Shown one piece after another: positions 36,304 to 45,842 of a DNA stretch of 64,000 bases; within the stretch, counting starts at the first letter, position 1, and each line of letters starts with the position of its first letter. A program made the position numbers and the translations under genes. Origin of the DNA: Brucella pseudogrignonensis (GTDB lineage: Bacteria > Pseudomonadota > Alphaproteobacteria > Rhizobiales > Rhizobiaceae). The notes below the pieces were generated by a model. It was not told the origin of the DNA. It ran no database searches and was given only the letters and a program-made list of their open reading frames with translations. The DNA is taken from positions 294,790 through 358,789 of the forward strand of contig NZ_NNRM01000006.1 of the NCBI RefSeq assembly GCF_002252525.1. The letters are read 5' to 3'.

Positions 36304-37272
36304 TTAGTTTCCCAGTGCTGCGTCGCCCCAATCGGCACGACGCGCCCAACGGAAAAACTCGCCATCCCGCTTGGTGACGAGACGCTCTTCGGCGCTGCCA
36401 TCATCATTGCACAGCTTAAGTGAAACCTTGCCGCCGCCAACGCGCGTAGGCGCGATCACGCGCGCCGTGGCACTCATCGACGGATCACGCGTTGCAGCCA
36501 GATAGATGAACTTCTCGTCTTCCCATGGCACTTCCGCATCCTTCGTCAGGCGATGGATACGGGACCGGGCAACACGGCGCGAAAAATGGCACCAGTCAGG
36601 CGCAATCAACGGACAGTCGTGCTGATGCGTGCATGGCGCTGCGATATGCGCACCTTGCGCAATCAGTGCTGACCGGGCATCAAGAATGCGTTGCCAACCG
36701 GCAGGTGTTCCCGGCTCCACAATCACAAACAGATGGCGAGCCGAGGCCCATAGCCGCTCGACAAGCGCCTTACGATCAAGGGGAGCGAGTTCGTCCAGAA
36801 CATAGGCAATCGTCACGAGATCGGCTTGCGGAAAATCGATCTTTTCCTTGACCAGATCGCCTGCACGCCACTCGGTTTGAAGCCCAACATTTTCTGCAAG
36901 CTTGCTTCCCACGGCACGGATTGCCGGGCTTGCTTCGATCATCGTGGCTGATTGCAAGTCAGACCAGCATCCGCGTGCGGCCCAAAGGGCGGTCCCTGGT
37001 CCACAGCCAACATCAAGCATGGTGGCAGGGGTAAAATCCGGGCACATTTCCGCAACACTCTCAAGGCTTGCGCGCACAGCCGCATAGGTCGCAGGCAGTC
37101 GCGCAGCCAGATAGGCTTTTGCGGCAAGTTCATCCGAAATATGCAGACGACCATCGCGCGTTTCCGCGCGATAGCGCCGCGAAAGAACCTCAGACGCACG
37201 CTTGAGATCAGCCAGAGCCACCCCTTCAAGCGACGCGTCCACAGCCTGACGCAATAGTGATGGCAGTTCCAT
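36304..37272 (-). CDS. Rsm22-family small-ribosomal-subunit methyltransferase-like protein
   Basis: 322 residues, PF09243. The SAM site is MLDVGCGPGTALWA and the acidic loop DLVTIAYVLDELAP. The C-terminal part has Cys residues in CTHQHDCPLIAPDWCHFSRR followed by VPWEDEKFIYLA. This layout matches the iron-sulfur-binding segment reported in mitochondrial relatives (METTL17/Rsm22). It may bind a 4Fe-4S cluster and assist small-subunit assembly. It lies six bases after the DUF2333 gene. Confidence 0.85.
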   Translation of the reverse strand: MELPSLLRQAVDASLEGVALADLKRASEVLSRRYRAETRDGRLHISDELAAKAYLAARLPATYAAVRASLESVAEMCPDFTPATMLDVGCGPGTALWAARGCWSDLQSATMIEASPAIRAVGSKLAENVGLQTEWRAGDLVKEKIDFPQADLVTIAYVLDELAPLDRKALVERLWASARHLFVIVEPGTPAGWQRILDARSALIAQGAHIAAPCTHQHDCPLIAPDWCHFSRRVARSRIHRLTKDAEVPWEDEKFIYLAATRDPSMSATARVIAPTRVGGGKVSLKLCNDDGSAEERLVTKRDGEFFRWARRADWGDAALGN

Positions 37273-37278
37273 TAGAAA

Positions 37279-38535
37279 TTAGCGCTCCAGAACCTGCTTC
37301 ACGTCCACCAGATTGGAGCGAACGCGCAGGATGTAAAAGCCCATGGTCGTCAGATGCGACGGCGTAAACCAAGCATCCGGGCTACCATTGGAAACGATAA
37401 ATGGCTGCATATCGAGCGCCGAGCGCAGCTGCCGCTCCATTTCGTCCCAAACGCCATCAAGATGCTTTTCCGCCAGTACATTACGGAAGTCCGAGTGCGA
37501 CGCACGCAGCAGGCCGTAATAGGCATAGAGCTGGCCATAGGCGAACCAGAAGCGATCATCGGCACGCGTATCGAACCAGCCAGCATGATAGTTTTCAGCA
37601 CGATCCTTGAGGATTGCAGAGGTCGAACCCAGATCGCTTGCAATACGATCAACGAACTGGATCAGATTATCGGCGCGTGCATCAAAGGTTGCCTGACAGT
37701 TTTCAAGACGGGTGTTGAACGAGCGCAGATCCTTGATCGCAGAACGATAATAGCTCGGCGTCGGTGTCTTTGGACCAAACGGGCTCAGGCCAAAATACCA
37801 GGCGTCTTCTGCAAACTGCAGATTGCCGCGTGCTTTCTGCAGGTCGCCATCAATTTGCGATGTGCCGCGCAGACGGCCGATATTGTCCACCAGTTCGATT
37901 GCCGTGCGGCGCACAGCTGCATTGATACCGCGCTGGAACGACGCCTTGTTGTCGAGGAAAGGTGTGCGATCCCAATCAACACCGAAGAAGCCAACCTTGT
38001 ACAGCAGCATGGAAGAAATCCACGCGTTCTGGTTCACATTGAAATCGGTAAGATCAGCGGCGACTTCAGCAATCGCGGAAGGCGAACACTTGCGCGCTGT
38101 CGACGGAATTTGCGCTGCCTGCATGGGCGGTGTCTGCGTTGAAGTGTCACCATCACCCGTTGCAGGCGTGGTGTCTGTCCCGCTCGCACTGTTTTCGGAA
38201 GGCGTTGAGGTTGCAGGCTCCGGCGTTCCAGACTCTGGTGTTGAAGTCAGGGGCTGAGGTGTCGTCTGCACCACTTCACCAGGCGTCACAGCATTCTGGT
38301 AGCTATACTTGGCTGGATAATCAGGATTGAAGTTGGTCCAGACCTGCGTTTGCCAGATAAAATAGACATAAAGGCCGCCAAGTCCGATTACGATCACCGC
38401 AATCGCAACTTTCCACAAATTTCCCAACTTGAGAAAAAGTCCCCACAGACCGCCGAGTGGCACTGCAATCACGCGAGCCAATGCCGCGATAAAACGACCA
38501 AGGAAGGAGAAAACGCCCCGAACTGCATTCCACAC
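37279..38535 (-). CDS. DUF2333 membrane-anchored protein
   Basis: 418 residues. One N-terminal membrane anchor (residues about 42-62, VAIAVIVIGLGGLYVYFIW), then a Pro/Thr/Ser-rich linker (residues about 90-140) and a mostly helical periplasmic domain (CSPSAIAEVAADLTDFNVNQ, WYFGLSPFGPKTPTPSYYRS, FDTRADDRFWFAYGQLYAYYG). Function unknown. It starts the minus-strand block that continues with rsm22, lysR and eamA. Confidence 0.85.
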   Translation of the reverse strand: MWNAVRGVFSFLGRFIAALARVIAVPLGGLWGLFLKLGNLWKVAIAVIVIGLGGLYVYFIWQTQVWTNFNPDYPAKYSYQNAVTPGEVVQTTPQPLTSTPESGTPEPATSTPSENSASGTDTTPATGDGDTSTQTPPMQAAQIPSTARKCSPSAIAEVAADLTDFNVNQNAWISSMLLYKVGFFGVDWDRTPFLDNKASFQRGINAAVRRTAIELVDNIGRLRGTSQIDGDLQKARGNLQFAEDAWYFGLSPFGPKTPTPSYYRSAIKDLRSFNTRLENCQATFDARADNLIQFVDRIASDLGSTSAILKDRAENYHAGWFDTRADDRFWFAYGQLYAYYGLLRASHSDFRNVLAEKHLDGVWDEMERQLRSALDMQPFIVSNGSPDAWFTPSHLTTMGFYILRVRSNLVDVKQVLER

Positions 38536-38977
38536 TGTAACGAATCCTTCCTGTTACCTGCAATTGCAGGCTCTCCGACACTTTTACCCATCCGGATCAC
38601 AGACCCGGAAAATCGCCGATTACCAAGCAGCATATGCTGATAAGTTTCACACTTCTCAAATAGAGTGCGTCAGGCTTTTCGACAACCATCAACCAGACAG
38701 GTTCGGACTTTATTGGGTGTTTTCAAGCCTTCAAGGGTTGAAACAACACGGGCTGTGCGTAACATGGCGCCACTTCGCACTGCTTCGGCTTTTAACGCTT
38801 TATCTGCAGAACCTTTTGTCTGACGGTCCAGAAAAACGAGTACAACACACCCCAAAGTCGCAATCAGAAATATTTTCGCCGCAATGGTACTTGATCGGCG
38901 AAATCTTTGGTGTTTGCTAAAAGCCGGAACCGGAAAAACAATCAACCGTTAAAGCGGCCCGGTTAATGGAGAGAAAA
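38536..38977. other. intergenic region with a doubtful 91-codon frame
   Basis: 442 bp between divergent DUF2333 and choX. The minus strand 38670-38945 is open for 91 codons from TTG and would give a short protein with one membrane segment (IAAKIFLIATLGCVVLVFL) and a polar tail. It has no ATG and no ribosome site, so it may be a remnant or chance. The choX promoter must also lie here. Confidence 0.25.
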
Positions 38978-39946
38978 ATGAAGTCCACTTCGACGCCTAC
39001 GCTCAAATATGCCTTGAGTATGTTAGCCATCACGACAGCGATCTTTGCGCTGCCCGCAACCGCCTCGGCTGCGGAGCCTGCAAGCTGCTCAACTGTCCGC
39101 TTTTCCGATGTGGGCTGGACCGACATCACTTCCACCACAGCGGTAGCCACCGAGATCCTCAAGGGCCTTGGCTACAAGACCGACATCAAGGTTCTTTCCG
39201 TGCCGGTGACCTATGCGTCGCTCAGCAAGAAGGACATCGACGTTTTCCTCGGCTATTGGAACCCATCGATGAGCGCTGATCTCAAGCCTTATCTGGATGA
39301 CAAGAGCGTCGAAACCCTCCGCACCAACCTGACGGGCGCAAAATACACCCTCGCGGTGCCGAAATATGCCTATGACGAAGGCCTGAAGGACTTCAAAGAC
39401 ATCGCCACCTTCAAGGACAAGCTCGGCGGCAAGATTTACGGCATTGAACCGGGCAATGACGGCAATCGTCTGATTCTCGACATGATCAGCAAGGATGCGT
39501 TCGGCCTCAAGTCGTTCGAACTGGCAGAATCGTCTGAACAGGGAATGCTGGCGCAGGTTGCCCGCAGCATCAAAAGCAAAGACCCGGTCGTCTTCCTCGC
39601 CTGGGAACCGCATCCGATGAACAAGCGCTTTGAGATCGCTTATCTGACCGGCGGCAACGACTTCTTCGGACCAAACCTTGGTGGCGCGAAGGTCGAAACA
39701 AATGTCCGTGCTGGCTATACGCAGGAATGCCCTAATGTCGGCAAGTTCCTGACCAATCTTGAGTTCCAGCTTGAAATGGAAAACGAGATCATGGGCAAGA
39801 TTCTCGACGATGGCGAAGATCCGGCAAAGGCCGCAACTGCGTGGCTCAAGGCAAATCCTGCTGTGCTCGACAAGTGGCTTGACGGTGTAACCACCGTTGA
39901 TGGCAAGGAAGGTCTGCCAGCCGTTAAGTCGGAACTGGGCCTGTAA
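38978..39946 (+). CDS. choX: choline ABC transporter substrate-binding protein
   Basis: 322-residue periplasmic protein with a signal peptide ending near ASAAEPA. Binds choline (in S. meliloti also acetylcholine and betaine weakly). Aromatic cage candidates are visible in FSDVGWTDI, GYWNPSM, KYTLAVPKYAYD and LAWEPHPM. ATG 38978 is used because GGAGAG lies before it. An in-frame ATG at 38966 overlaps that site. Followed by choW and choV, with a terminator hairpin and a repeat between choX and choW. Confidence 0.92.
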   Translation: MKSTSTPTLKYALSMLAITTAIFALPATASAAEPASCSTVRFSDVGWTDITSTTAVATEILKGLGYKTDIKVLSVPVTYASLSKKDIDVFLGYWNPSMSADLKPYLDDKSVETLRTNLTGAKYTLAVPKYAYDEGLKDFKDIATFKDKLGGKIYGIEPGNDGNRLILDMISKDAFGLKSFELAESSEQGMLAQVARSIKSKDPVVFLAWEPHPMNKRFEIAYLTGGNDFFGPNLGGAKVETNVRAGYTQECPNVGKFLTNLEFQLEMENEIMGKILDDGEDPAKAATAWLKANPAVLDKWLDGVTTVDGKEGLPAVKSELGL

Positions 39947-39957
39947 TCCTTAGAAAG

Positions 39958-39991
39958 TCAGGCCGCGGATTACCGCGGCCTACTCTTTTGT
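39958..39991 (+). terminator. hairpin after choX
   Basis: AGGCCGCGG-ATTA-CCGCGGCCT followed by TACTCTTTTG. It probably reduces read-through into choWV so that the binding protein is made in excess, or it stabilises the choX mRNA. Confidence 0.75.
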
Positions 39992-40003
39992 AGGTAAACT
40001 ATC

Positions 40004-40110
40004 GAAGCGCATCCCGAAAAGGGTGAAGCGGTTTTCGGACAGGATGCGCGTTAAGATAAACAGCTGGAGCAGCGAAGCGATCTGATAAAGCAGGTCGCAC
40101 CACGCTCCAC
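40004..40110. repeat. degenerate intergenic palindromic repeat in the cho operon
   Basis: GAAGCGCATCCCGAAAAGGG ... TTTTCGGACAGGATGCGCG, then a module with TGGAGC/GCTCCA ends instead of TAGAGC/GCTCTA and inner CGATCTGATAAAGCAGGTCG. Lies between choX and choW. Confidence 0.75.
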
Positions 40111-40141
40111 GACTGAAAGAACGCGGCAGGAGACATAATCG

Positions 40142-40978
40142 TTGAACTGGCTGACGGACTATAAAATTCCGGTCGGACCCACCGCAAAGTCGGTGGTCGA
40201 TTGGCTCACGGACAATATGGGTGGCTTTTTCGATGGGCTGGCTGCAGTTATGCAGTGGCTTATCGACGGCCTGTTGTATCTGTTGCAACTGCCGCATCCG
40301 CTTGTCCTGATCGTCATTTTTGCAGTGATCGCCTGGTTTATCCAGCGCCGCATCTCGGTGATGATCCTCACCATCCTGGGTTTTCTGTTCATCATCAATC
40401 AGGGCTATTGGGATGGCACACTCAAGACACTGACGCTGGTTCTGTCGGCCTGTTTCCTCTGTATGGCAATTGGCGTCCCGCTCGGCATCGCCGCAGCGCA
40501 CCGCCCTACCCTTTATGCAGTCCTGCGACCGATTCTCGATCTGATGCAGACGTTGCCAACCTTCGTCTATCTGATCCCGGCCATCGTCTTCTTCGGCATC
40601 GGCATGGTTCCCGGCCTGCTGGCAACCGCGATCTTTGTGCTGCCCGCACCGGTACGACTGACCCATCTCGGTATCTCATCGACACCTTCGTCATTGATCG
40701 AAGCCGGTGAAGCTTTCGGCGCATCCCGCACACAGCTTCTCTGGAAAATCGAGCTGCCTTACGCCATGCCGCAAATTCTGGCTGGCCTGACACAGACGAT
40801 CATGCTGTCGCTTTCCATGGTGGTGATTGCGGCGCTTGTCGGTGCTGACGGCCTCGGTGTGCCGGTCGTTCGAGCCCTGAACTCGGTCAATACCGCACTG
40901 GGCTTTGAATCGGGCTTTGTCATTGTCGTGGTCGCTATCGTGCTCGACCGCATCTTCCGCGCCGGACGCGAGAAATAG
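40142..40978 (+). CDS. choW: choline ABC transporter permease
   Basis: 278 residues starting at TTG 40142 (LNWLTDYKIPVGPTAKSVVD), with AGGAGA seven to eight bases upstream and a close match to rhizobial ChoW N-termini. About six to seven membrane helices. The EAA loop is EAGEAFGASRTQLLWKIELP. Ten bases separate it from choV. Confidence 0.92.
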   Translation: MNWLTDYKIPVGPTAKSVVDWLTDNMGGFFDGLAAVMQWLIDGLLYLLQLPHPLVLIVIFAVIAWFIQRRISVMILTILGFLFIINQGYWDGTLKTLTLVLSACFLCMAIGVPLGIAAAHRPTLYAVLRPILDLMQTLPTFVYLIPAIVFFGIGMVPGLLATAIFVLPAPVRLTHLGISSTPSSLIEAGEAFGASRTQLLWKIELPYAMPQILAGLTQTIMLSLSMVVIAALVGADGLGVPVVRALNSVNTALGFESGFVIVVVAIVLDRIFRAGREK

Positions 40979-40987
40979 GAGCCGATC

Positions 40988-42037
40988 ATGACAATCATTG
41001 CACTGGAAGATGTCAGCATCATTTTCGGCAAAAATGTCGATAACGCGCTGGAACTCGCGGACCGGGGTGCTTCGCGTTCGGAAATTCAGGCTGAAACCGA
41101 TCTCGTTCTGGGCGTGCATGACTGCGCGCTCAATATTCAGGAAGGCGAGATTCTCGTCCTGATGGGCCTCTCAGGCTCTGGAAAATCAACGCTCCTGCGG
41201 GCCATCAACCGGCTCAACCCGATTTCACGCGGCCGTGTGCTGGTGCGTGATGGCGAGCGGACTATCGATGTCGGCAAAGCAGATCGGGGAACGCTTCGCC
41301 ATCTGCGCACGGAACTCGTTTCAATGGTGTTTCAGCAGTTTGGTCTGCTACCATGGCGCACGGTTGAGGAAAACGTCGCGTTTGGGCTGGAAATCTCCGG
41401 TATGCGCAAGGACGAGCGGTTGGCACAAGCGCGTAAGCAGCTTGAGCTGGTGGGCTTGCAGGACTGGGCCAAGCGCAAGGTAGGCGAACTTTCCGGCGGT
41501 ATGCAGCAGCGCGTCGGCCTGGCGCGCGCCTTTGCAACCGGCGCACCGATTCTGCTCATGGATGAGCCGTTTTCCGCGCTCGATCCGTTGATCCGCACGC
41601 GTTTGCAGGATGAGCTGCTGGCTTTCCAGTCACGGCTCAAGAAGACAATCGTTTTCGTGAGCCACGATCTCGACGAAGCCATGAAAATCGGCAATCGTAT
41701 CGCCATCATGGAAGGCGGTCGCATCGTTCAATGTGGTACGCCGCAGGAAATTCTTCTGCAGCCGGCAGATCAATATGTCGCCGATTTCGTAGCGCATATG
41801 AACCCGCTCGGCGTTTTGTGTGCAGGCGATATCATGACGCCATTTGACCGCACTGCCGCACCTCGCCCCTTTGCCGCAACCGCTCGACGCGAAACCCTTA
41901 TTCGCGACCTGATGGGCGCAGTTGCGGATAGCAGCGGTGATGTGGGGATTGTCGAGAATGGCGCCATCATCGGCAAAATTGCCGCCGATGACATTGTGCG
42001 CGCTCTTGCCTGGCACCAGCAACGCGGTCAGCATTAG
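40988..42037 (+). CDS. choV: choline ABC transporter ATPase
   Basis: 349 residues. Walker A GLSGSGKSTL, Q-loop VFQQFGLLPWRTV, signature LSGGMQQRVGLARA, Walker B ILLMDEPFSALDP, and a C-terminal CBS-like regulatory part (residues about 275-345). Energises choline import with ChoX and ChoW. The TAG stop (42035-42037) is the first three bases of a palindromic repeat. Confidence 0.93.
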   Translation: MTIIALEDVSIIFGKNVDNALELADRGASRSEIQAETDLVLGVHDCALNIQEGEILVLMGLSGSGKSTLLRAINRLNPISRGRVLVRDGERTIDVGKADRGTLRHLRTELVSMVFQQFGLLPWRTVEENVAFGLEISGMRKDERLAQARKQLELVGLQDWAKRKVGELSGGMQQRVGLARAFATGAPILLMDEPFSALDPLIRTRLQDELLAFQSRLKKTIVFVSHDLDEAMKIGNRIAIMEGGRIVQCGTPQEILLQPADQYVADFVAHMNPLGVLCAGDIMTPFDRTAAPRPFAATARRETLIRDLMGAVADSSGDVGIVENGAIIGKIAADDIVRALAWHQQRGQH

Positions 42038-42139
42038 AGCGCATCCCGAAAAGTGCGAAGCGGTTTTCGGAACAAGATGCGCGTAAAGACAAATGGATAG
42101 AGTACCGTGCGCCCTTATGGGCGCACAAAGGGCGCTCTA
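42035..42139. repeat. intergenic palindromic repeat supplying the choV stop codon
   Basis: TAGAGCGCATCCCGAAAAG ... TTTTCGGAACAAGATGCGCG, linker TAAAGACAAAT, then a second module around TAGAGTACCGTGCGCCC-TTAT-GGGCGCAC and ending GGGCGCTCTA. Its first TAG is in frame as the choV stop. Confidence 0.85.
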
Positions 42140-42154
42140 AAACAAGAGCTTCAA

Positions 42155-42190
42155 ACAAAAACGCCGCCTCAAAGGGCGGCGTTTTTTATT
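42155..42190 (-). terminator. bidirectional terminator between choV and dppF
   Basis: AAAACGCCGCC and GGCGGCGTTTT around a short loop, with A and T runs outside. Serves the minus-strand dpp operon and can stop choXWV read-through. Confidence 0.9.
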
Positions 42191-42205
42191 ATCGAATTGA
42201 AGGCT

Positions 42206-43054
42206 TTAAGCCTGTGCGGCCTCTCGTGCAGCGGCACGCGCTTCAACACGGGCGCGGATTGCATCCACATCCGCACGCGGCGTGGCTGCAAAAAGCTTCT
42301 TCGTATAGTCGTGCTGCGGGTTGTTAAACACGTCGTCACGCGAGCCATATTCAACAACTTCACCGAAATACATCACCATCACATCGTCAGCGATGTAACG
42401 GACAACCGACAGATCGTGGCTGATGAATACGTAAGTCAGGCCAAATTCTTCCTGCAGATCAGCAAGAATATTGAGCACCTGCGCCTGCACAGAAAGATCG
42501 AGCGCCGAAACCGGCTCATCAAGAATGAGCAGCTTCGGATTGAGCATCAATGCGCGTGCAATAGCGATACGCTGACGCTGACCGCCCGAGAACATGTGCG
42601 GGTAGCGATTGAAATGCTCCTTGCCAAGACCAACCTTGAGCAGCATTTCCATCGACTTTTCACGACGTTCCTTGGCAGACATATTGGTGTTGAGCAGCAG
42701 AGGCTCAGCCAGCACATCGCCAATCTTCTGGCGCGGATTGAGCGAACCGTAAGGGTTCTGGAAAACGATCTGCACCTTCTGGCGCATTTCGGCTGTCAGA
42801 CCATCACGGGCAATGTTCACATCCTTCCCGCCGATCATCAGATCGCCAGAGGTCTGCGGGTCGATCATGGTCAGGATGCGGGCGAGTGTTGACTTGCCGC
42901 AACCTGATTCACCGACGATTGCCAGCGTCTTGCCTTTTTCAAGCTTGAAGCTCACGCCCTTGACGGCATGAACAATCTTGGGCTTGCCAAAAAGACCGCC
43001 GCCAACATGGTAGTCGCGCTTGATATCGCGCGCTTCGAGAACGATCTCGCTCAT
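42206..43054 (-). CDS. dppF: peptide ABC transporter ATPase, DppF type
   Basis: 282 residues. Walker A GESGCGKSTL, signature FSGGQRQRIAIARA, Walker B LLILDEPVSALDLS, and the oligopeptide ATPase C-terminal extension (NNPQHDYTKKLFAATPR). ATG 43054 overlaps the dppD stop (ATGA) and lies well behind AGGAGA. A GTG one codon earlier is less likely. Last gene of dppABCDF, followed by a terminator. Confidence 0.9.
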   Translation of the reverse strand: MSEIVLEARDIKRDYHVGGGLFGKPKIVHAVKGVSFKLEKGKTLAIVGESGCGKSTLARILTMIDPQTSGDLMIGGKDVNIARDGLTAEMRQKVQIVFQNPYGSLNPRQKIGDVLAEPLLLNTNMSAKERREKSMEMLLKVGLGKEHFNRYPHMFSGGQRQRIAIARALMLNPKLLILDEPVSALDLSVQAQVLNILADLQEEFGLTYVFISHDLSVVRYIADDVMVMYFGEVVEYGSRDDVFNNPQHDYTKKLFAATPRADVDAIRARVEARAAAREAAQA

Positions 43055-43902
43055 CACGCTTCTCCTGCGGCATTGTTTGCAAAGACGAAATCGGAAACCG
43101 TCGGCAGACGGTCGCCGGTCGCATTTTCCGGCAGAGCCGAAAGCAACGCACGCGTATATGGGTGCTTTGGCGCGGAAAACAACGACAACACGTCAGCGTC
43201 TTCCATCTTGTGGCCCTTATACTGCACGATCACTCGGTCAGCAGTTTCGGCAACAACGCCCATATCATGGGTAATCATGATGAGGCCCATGCCGTGCTCC
43301 ACCTGAAGACGCATCAGCAGATCGAGGATCTGCTTCTGGATCGTCACGTCAAGCGCGGTTGTCGGCTCATCGGCAATCAATAGCTTCGGATTACAGGCGA
43401 TTGCAATCGCGATCATAACGCGCTGGCACTGACCGCCAGACATCTGATGCGGGAAGCTGGACAGGCGCTCGGCAGCATCACGGATGCCAACGAGTTCCAG
43501 CAGCTCAATCGCACGGGCACGGCTTGCAGAACCTTTAAGCCCCATATGGCGCTTAAGCACTTCTTCAAGCTGATAGCCCACCGTGAAACACGGATTGAGG
43601 CTTGCAACCGGCTCCTGAAAGATCATCGAAATATCGCGCCCGATAATCTTGCGGCGTTCCTTGTCGGACATCCCTTTCAGGTCTTGTCCGTCAAACGTCA
43701 TGCTGTCGGCGGTTACGGTTGCAGTCTTGGGCAGCAAGCCCATGACAGCAAGCATACCGACAGATTTACCAGAGCCTGACTCACCCACGATGGCAAGGAC
43801 TTCGCCCTTGTCCACCGAGATATCGATGCCATCGACCGCCTTGAACGGGCCAGTCGAGGTATCAAACGAAACCGTAAGGTTCTTGATTTCAAGCAGAGCC
43901 AT
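43054..43902 (-). CDS. dppD: peptide ABC transporter ATPase, DppD type
   Basis: 282 residues. Walker [12 protein letters not shown] (Ser-Val in place of the common Ser-Thr), signature [14 protein letters not shown] and Walker [15 protein letters not shown], with the oligopeptide extension [18 protein letters not shown]. Couples ATP hydrolysis to peptide uptake together with DppF. Its stop overlaps the dppF start. Confidence 0.9.
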   Translation of the reverse strand: MALLEIKNLTVSFDTSTGPFKAVDGIDISVDKGEVLAIVGESGSGKSVGMLAVMGLLPKTATVTADSMTFDGQDLKGMSDKERRKIIGRDISMIFQEPVASLNPCFTVGYQLEEVLKRHMGLKGSASRARAIELLELVGIRDAAERLSSFPHQMSGGQCQRVMIAIAIACNPKLLIADEPTTALDVTIQKQILDLLMRLQVEHGMGLIMITHDMGVVAETADRVIVQYKGHKMEDADVLSLFSAPKHPYTRALLSALPENATGDRLPTVSDFVFANNAAGEA

Positions 43903-43905
43903 CGA

Positions 43906-44814
43906 TCAGCTCCTCTTCAGTTTCGGGTCAAGCGCATCGCGCAGACCATCGCCGACCAGATTGATCGCGAGAACAGTGATCAGGATCGCAAGACCCGGGA
44001 AAGTCACAACCCACCATGCACGCATGATGAATTCACGCGCTTCTGCAAGCATTGTGCCCCATTCCGGTGTCGGCGGCTGCGCACCCATACCAAGGAAGCC
44101 AAGTGCTGCAACGTCGAGAATGGCGTTGGAGAACGACATGGTTGCCTGAACAACCAGAGGTGCAAGGCAGTTTGGCAGAATGGTCTTGAACATCAGACGC
44201 AGTTTGCTTGCACCGGCAAGCTTGGCTGCGGTCACATATTCACGTTCCTTTTCGGCCATGACTGCGGCGCGGGTCAGACGTGAAAAGTGCGGAAGCAGAA
44301 CCAGCGTGATCGCAAGAACGGCGTTGATGAGGCCTGGTCCCAGAATCGCCACCAGAACCAGTGCGAGCAACAGCGATGGAAACGCCAGAATGACGTCCAT
44401 GATACGCATGAAAATCGTATCGACGCCGCCGCCAAAATAGCCGGAGAGAAGGCCGATGGTGATGCCAAGGCACATCGAAATGATGACGATGACAAAGCCG
44501 ACCAGCAGCGAATACTGGGCGCCATAGATCAAACGCGACAGCATATCGCGACCGACAGCATCCGTGCCAAGCAGGAACTGCGTTGTGCCGCCCTGTTCCC
44601 AGAAAGGAGGAACCAGCATGAAGTCACGGAACTGTTCCGAAGGATTGTGCGGTGCGAGAACCGGCGCGAGGATCGCGACGATAACAAGCGCCAGAAATAC
44701 GAAAAGACCGATGACAGCGCCGCGATTGACGCTGAAATAGAACCAGAAATCTTTCAAAGCACGGATTTTTCCGACTTCGTTTACGGCTTCCGGCTGAATT
44801 GCTGAGTGTGTCAT
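43906..44814 (-). CDS. dppC: peptide ABC transporter permease, DppC type
   Basis: 302 residues. A hydrophobic first helix after a 25-residue cytoplasmic tail, the extracellular segment with LLGTDAVGRDMLSRLIYGAQ and the EAA loop REYVTAAKLAGASKLRLMFK are DppC/OppC hallmarks. Seven bases after dppB and three before dppD. Confidence 0.92.
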   Translation of the reverse strand: MTHSAIQPEAVNEVGKIRALKDFWFYFSVNRGAVIGLFVFLALVIVAILAPVLAPHNPSEQFRDFMLVPPFWEQGGTTQFLLGTDAVGRDMLSRLIYGAQYSLLVGFVIVIISMCLGITIGLLSGYFGGGVDTIFMRIMDVILAFPSLLLALVLVAILGPGLINAVLAITLVLLPHFSRLTRAAVMAEKEREYVTAAKLAGASKLRLMFKTILPNCLAPLVVQATMSFSNAILDVAALGFLGMGAQPPTPEWGTMLAEAREFIMRAWWVVTFPGLAILITVLAINLVGDGLRDALDPKLKRS

Positions 44815-44821
44815 GATACCC

Positions 44822-45829
44822 TCACTTATGCCGGATACGCGGATTGATCAGGCCGTAAAGCAGATCGACAACCAGATTCACGATCATGATGATGAAAGCG
44901 ATAATCAGGAGTCCGCTCTGCACAACCGGATAGTCGCGACGCGAAATGGAATCGAGCATCCATTTGCCAATTCCGGGCCATGAGAAGATCGTCTCAGTCA
45001 GGATAGCACCCGCCATAAGCACACCGACCTGAAGGCCAATGGTGGTGATGACCGGGATCATTGCGTTACGCAACGCATGAAGACCGATAACGCGGCGAAC
45101 CGGCAGGCCTTTTGCACGAGCTGTACGTACGTAGTCTTCACCCAGCACTTCCAGCATTGCCGAACGTGTCTGGCGCGCAATCACCGCAAGCGGGATCGTT
45201 GCAAGCACGATGGTCGGCAGGATGAGATGCGAAGCCGCAGAAGCGAAAGCGCCCTTCTGACCTGACAGCAGGCTGTCAATCAGCATGAAGCCCGTTACTG
45301 GCGGGAAGAAATACAGCAATGAGATACGGCCAGAAACCGGCGTCCACTGCATCATGCCCGAGAAAAAGATGATGAGCAGCAAAGCCCACCAAAAGATCGG
45401 CATCGAATAACCAACGAGCGAGATGCCCATCAGGCCCTGATCGAACCATGAACCGCGCTTCACAGCTGCGATGACACCTGCAGGAATACCAACCAGGATA
45501 GCCACGATAATCGCGCAGATTGAAAGCTCGACAGTTGCAGGGAACAGGGCGAAGAATTCCGTCAGAACCGGCTTTTTCGTGACCAGAGACTGGCCGAAGT
45601 CACCATTGAGAAGGTTCCAGACATAGTTGATATATTGCTCCCACAACGGGCGGTCAAAGCCGAGCTGAGCCAGCAGCTGTGCATGGCGCTCAGGACTGAC
45701 GCCGCGTTCGCCTGCCATCAACAGCACGGGATCGCCCGGTAGAACGCGGACGAATGCGAAAGCAACGATCGTGATGCCAATGAAAGTCGGCACCAGATAG
45801 ATGAGTTTGTTTAATATAAAACGAAACAT
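44822..45829 (-). CDS. dppB: peptide ABC transporter permease, DppB type
   Basis: 335 residues from ATG 45829 (MFRFILNKLIYLVPTFIGIT), with GGAG seven bases upstream. The frame continues 12 codons further without a ribosome site. RVLPGDPVLLMAGERG, GEDYVRTARAKGLPVRRVIG (EAA loop) and TETIFSWPGIGKWMLDSISR are typical. A strong hairpin lies between dppA and dppB. Confidence 0.92.
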   Translation of the reverse strand: MFRFILNKLIYLVPTFIGITIVAFAFVRVLPGDPVLLMAGERGVSPERHAQLLAQLGFDRPLWEQYINYVWNLLNGDFGQSLVTKKPVLTEFFALFPATVELSICAIIVAILVGIPAGVIAAVKRGSWFDQGLMGISLVGYSMPIFWWALLLIIFFSGMMQWTPVSGRISLLYFFPPVTGFMLIDSLLSGQKGAFASAASHLILPTIVLATIPLAVIARQTRSAMLEVLGEDYVRTARAKGLPVRRVIGLHALRNAMIPVITTIGLQVGVLMAGAILTETIFSWPGIGKWMLDSISRRDYPVVQSGLLIIAFIIMIVNLVVDLLYGLINPRIRHK

Positions 45830-45842
45830 ACAAAAACTCCGA

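Noticed and set aside
38670-38945. Small minus-strand frame with one hydrophobic segment upstream of choX
   Set aside because: Only a TTG start, no ribosome site and weak codon pattern. Noted as doubtful rather than called as a gene.
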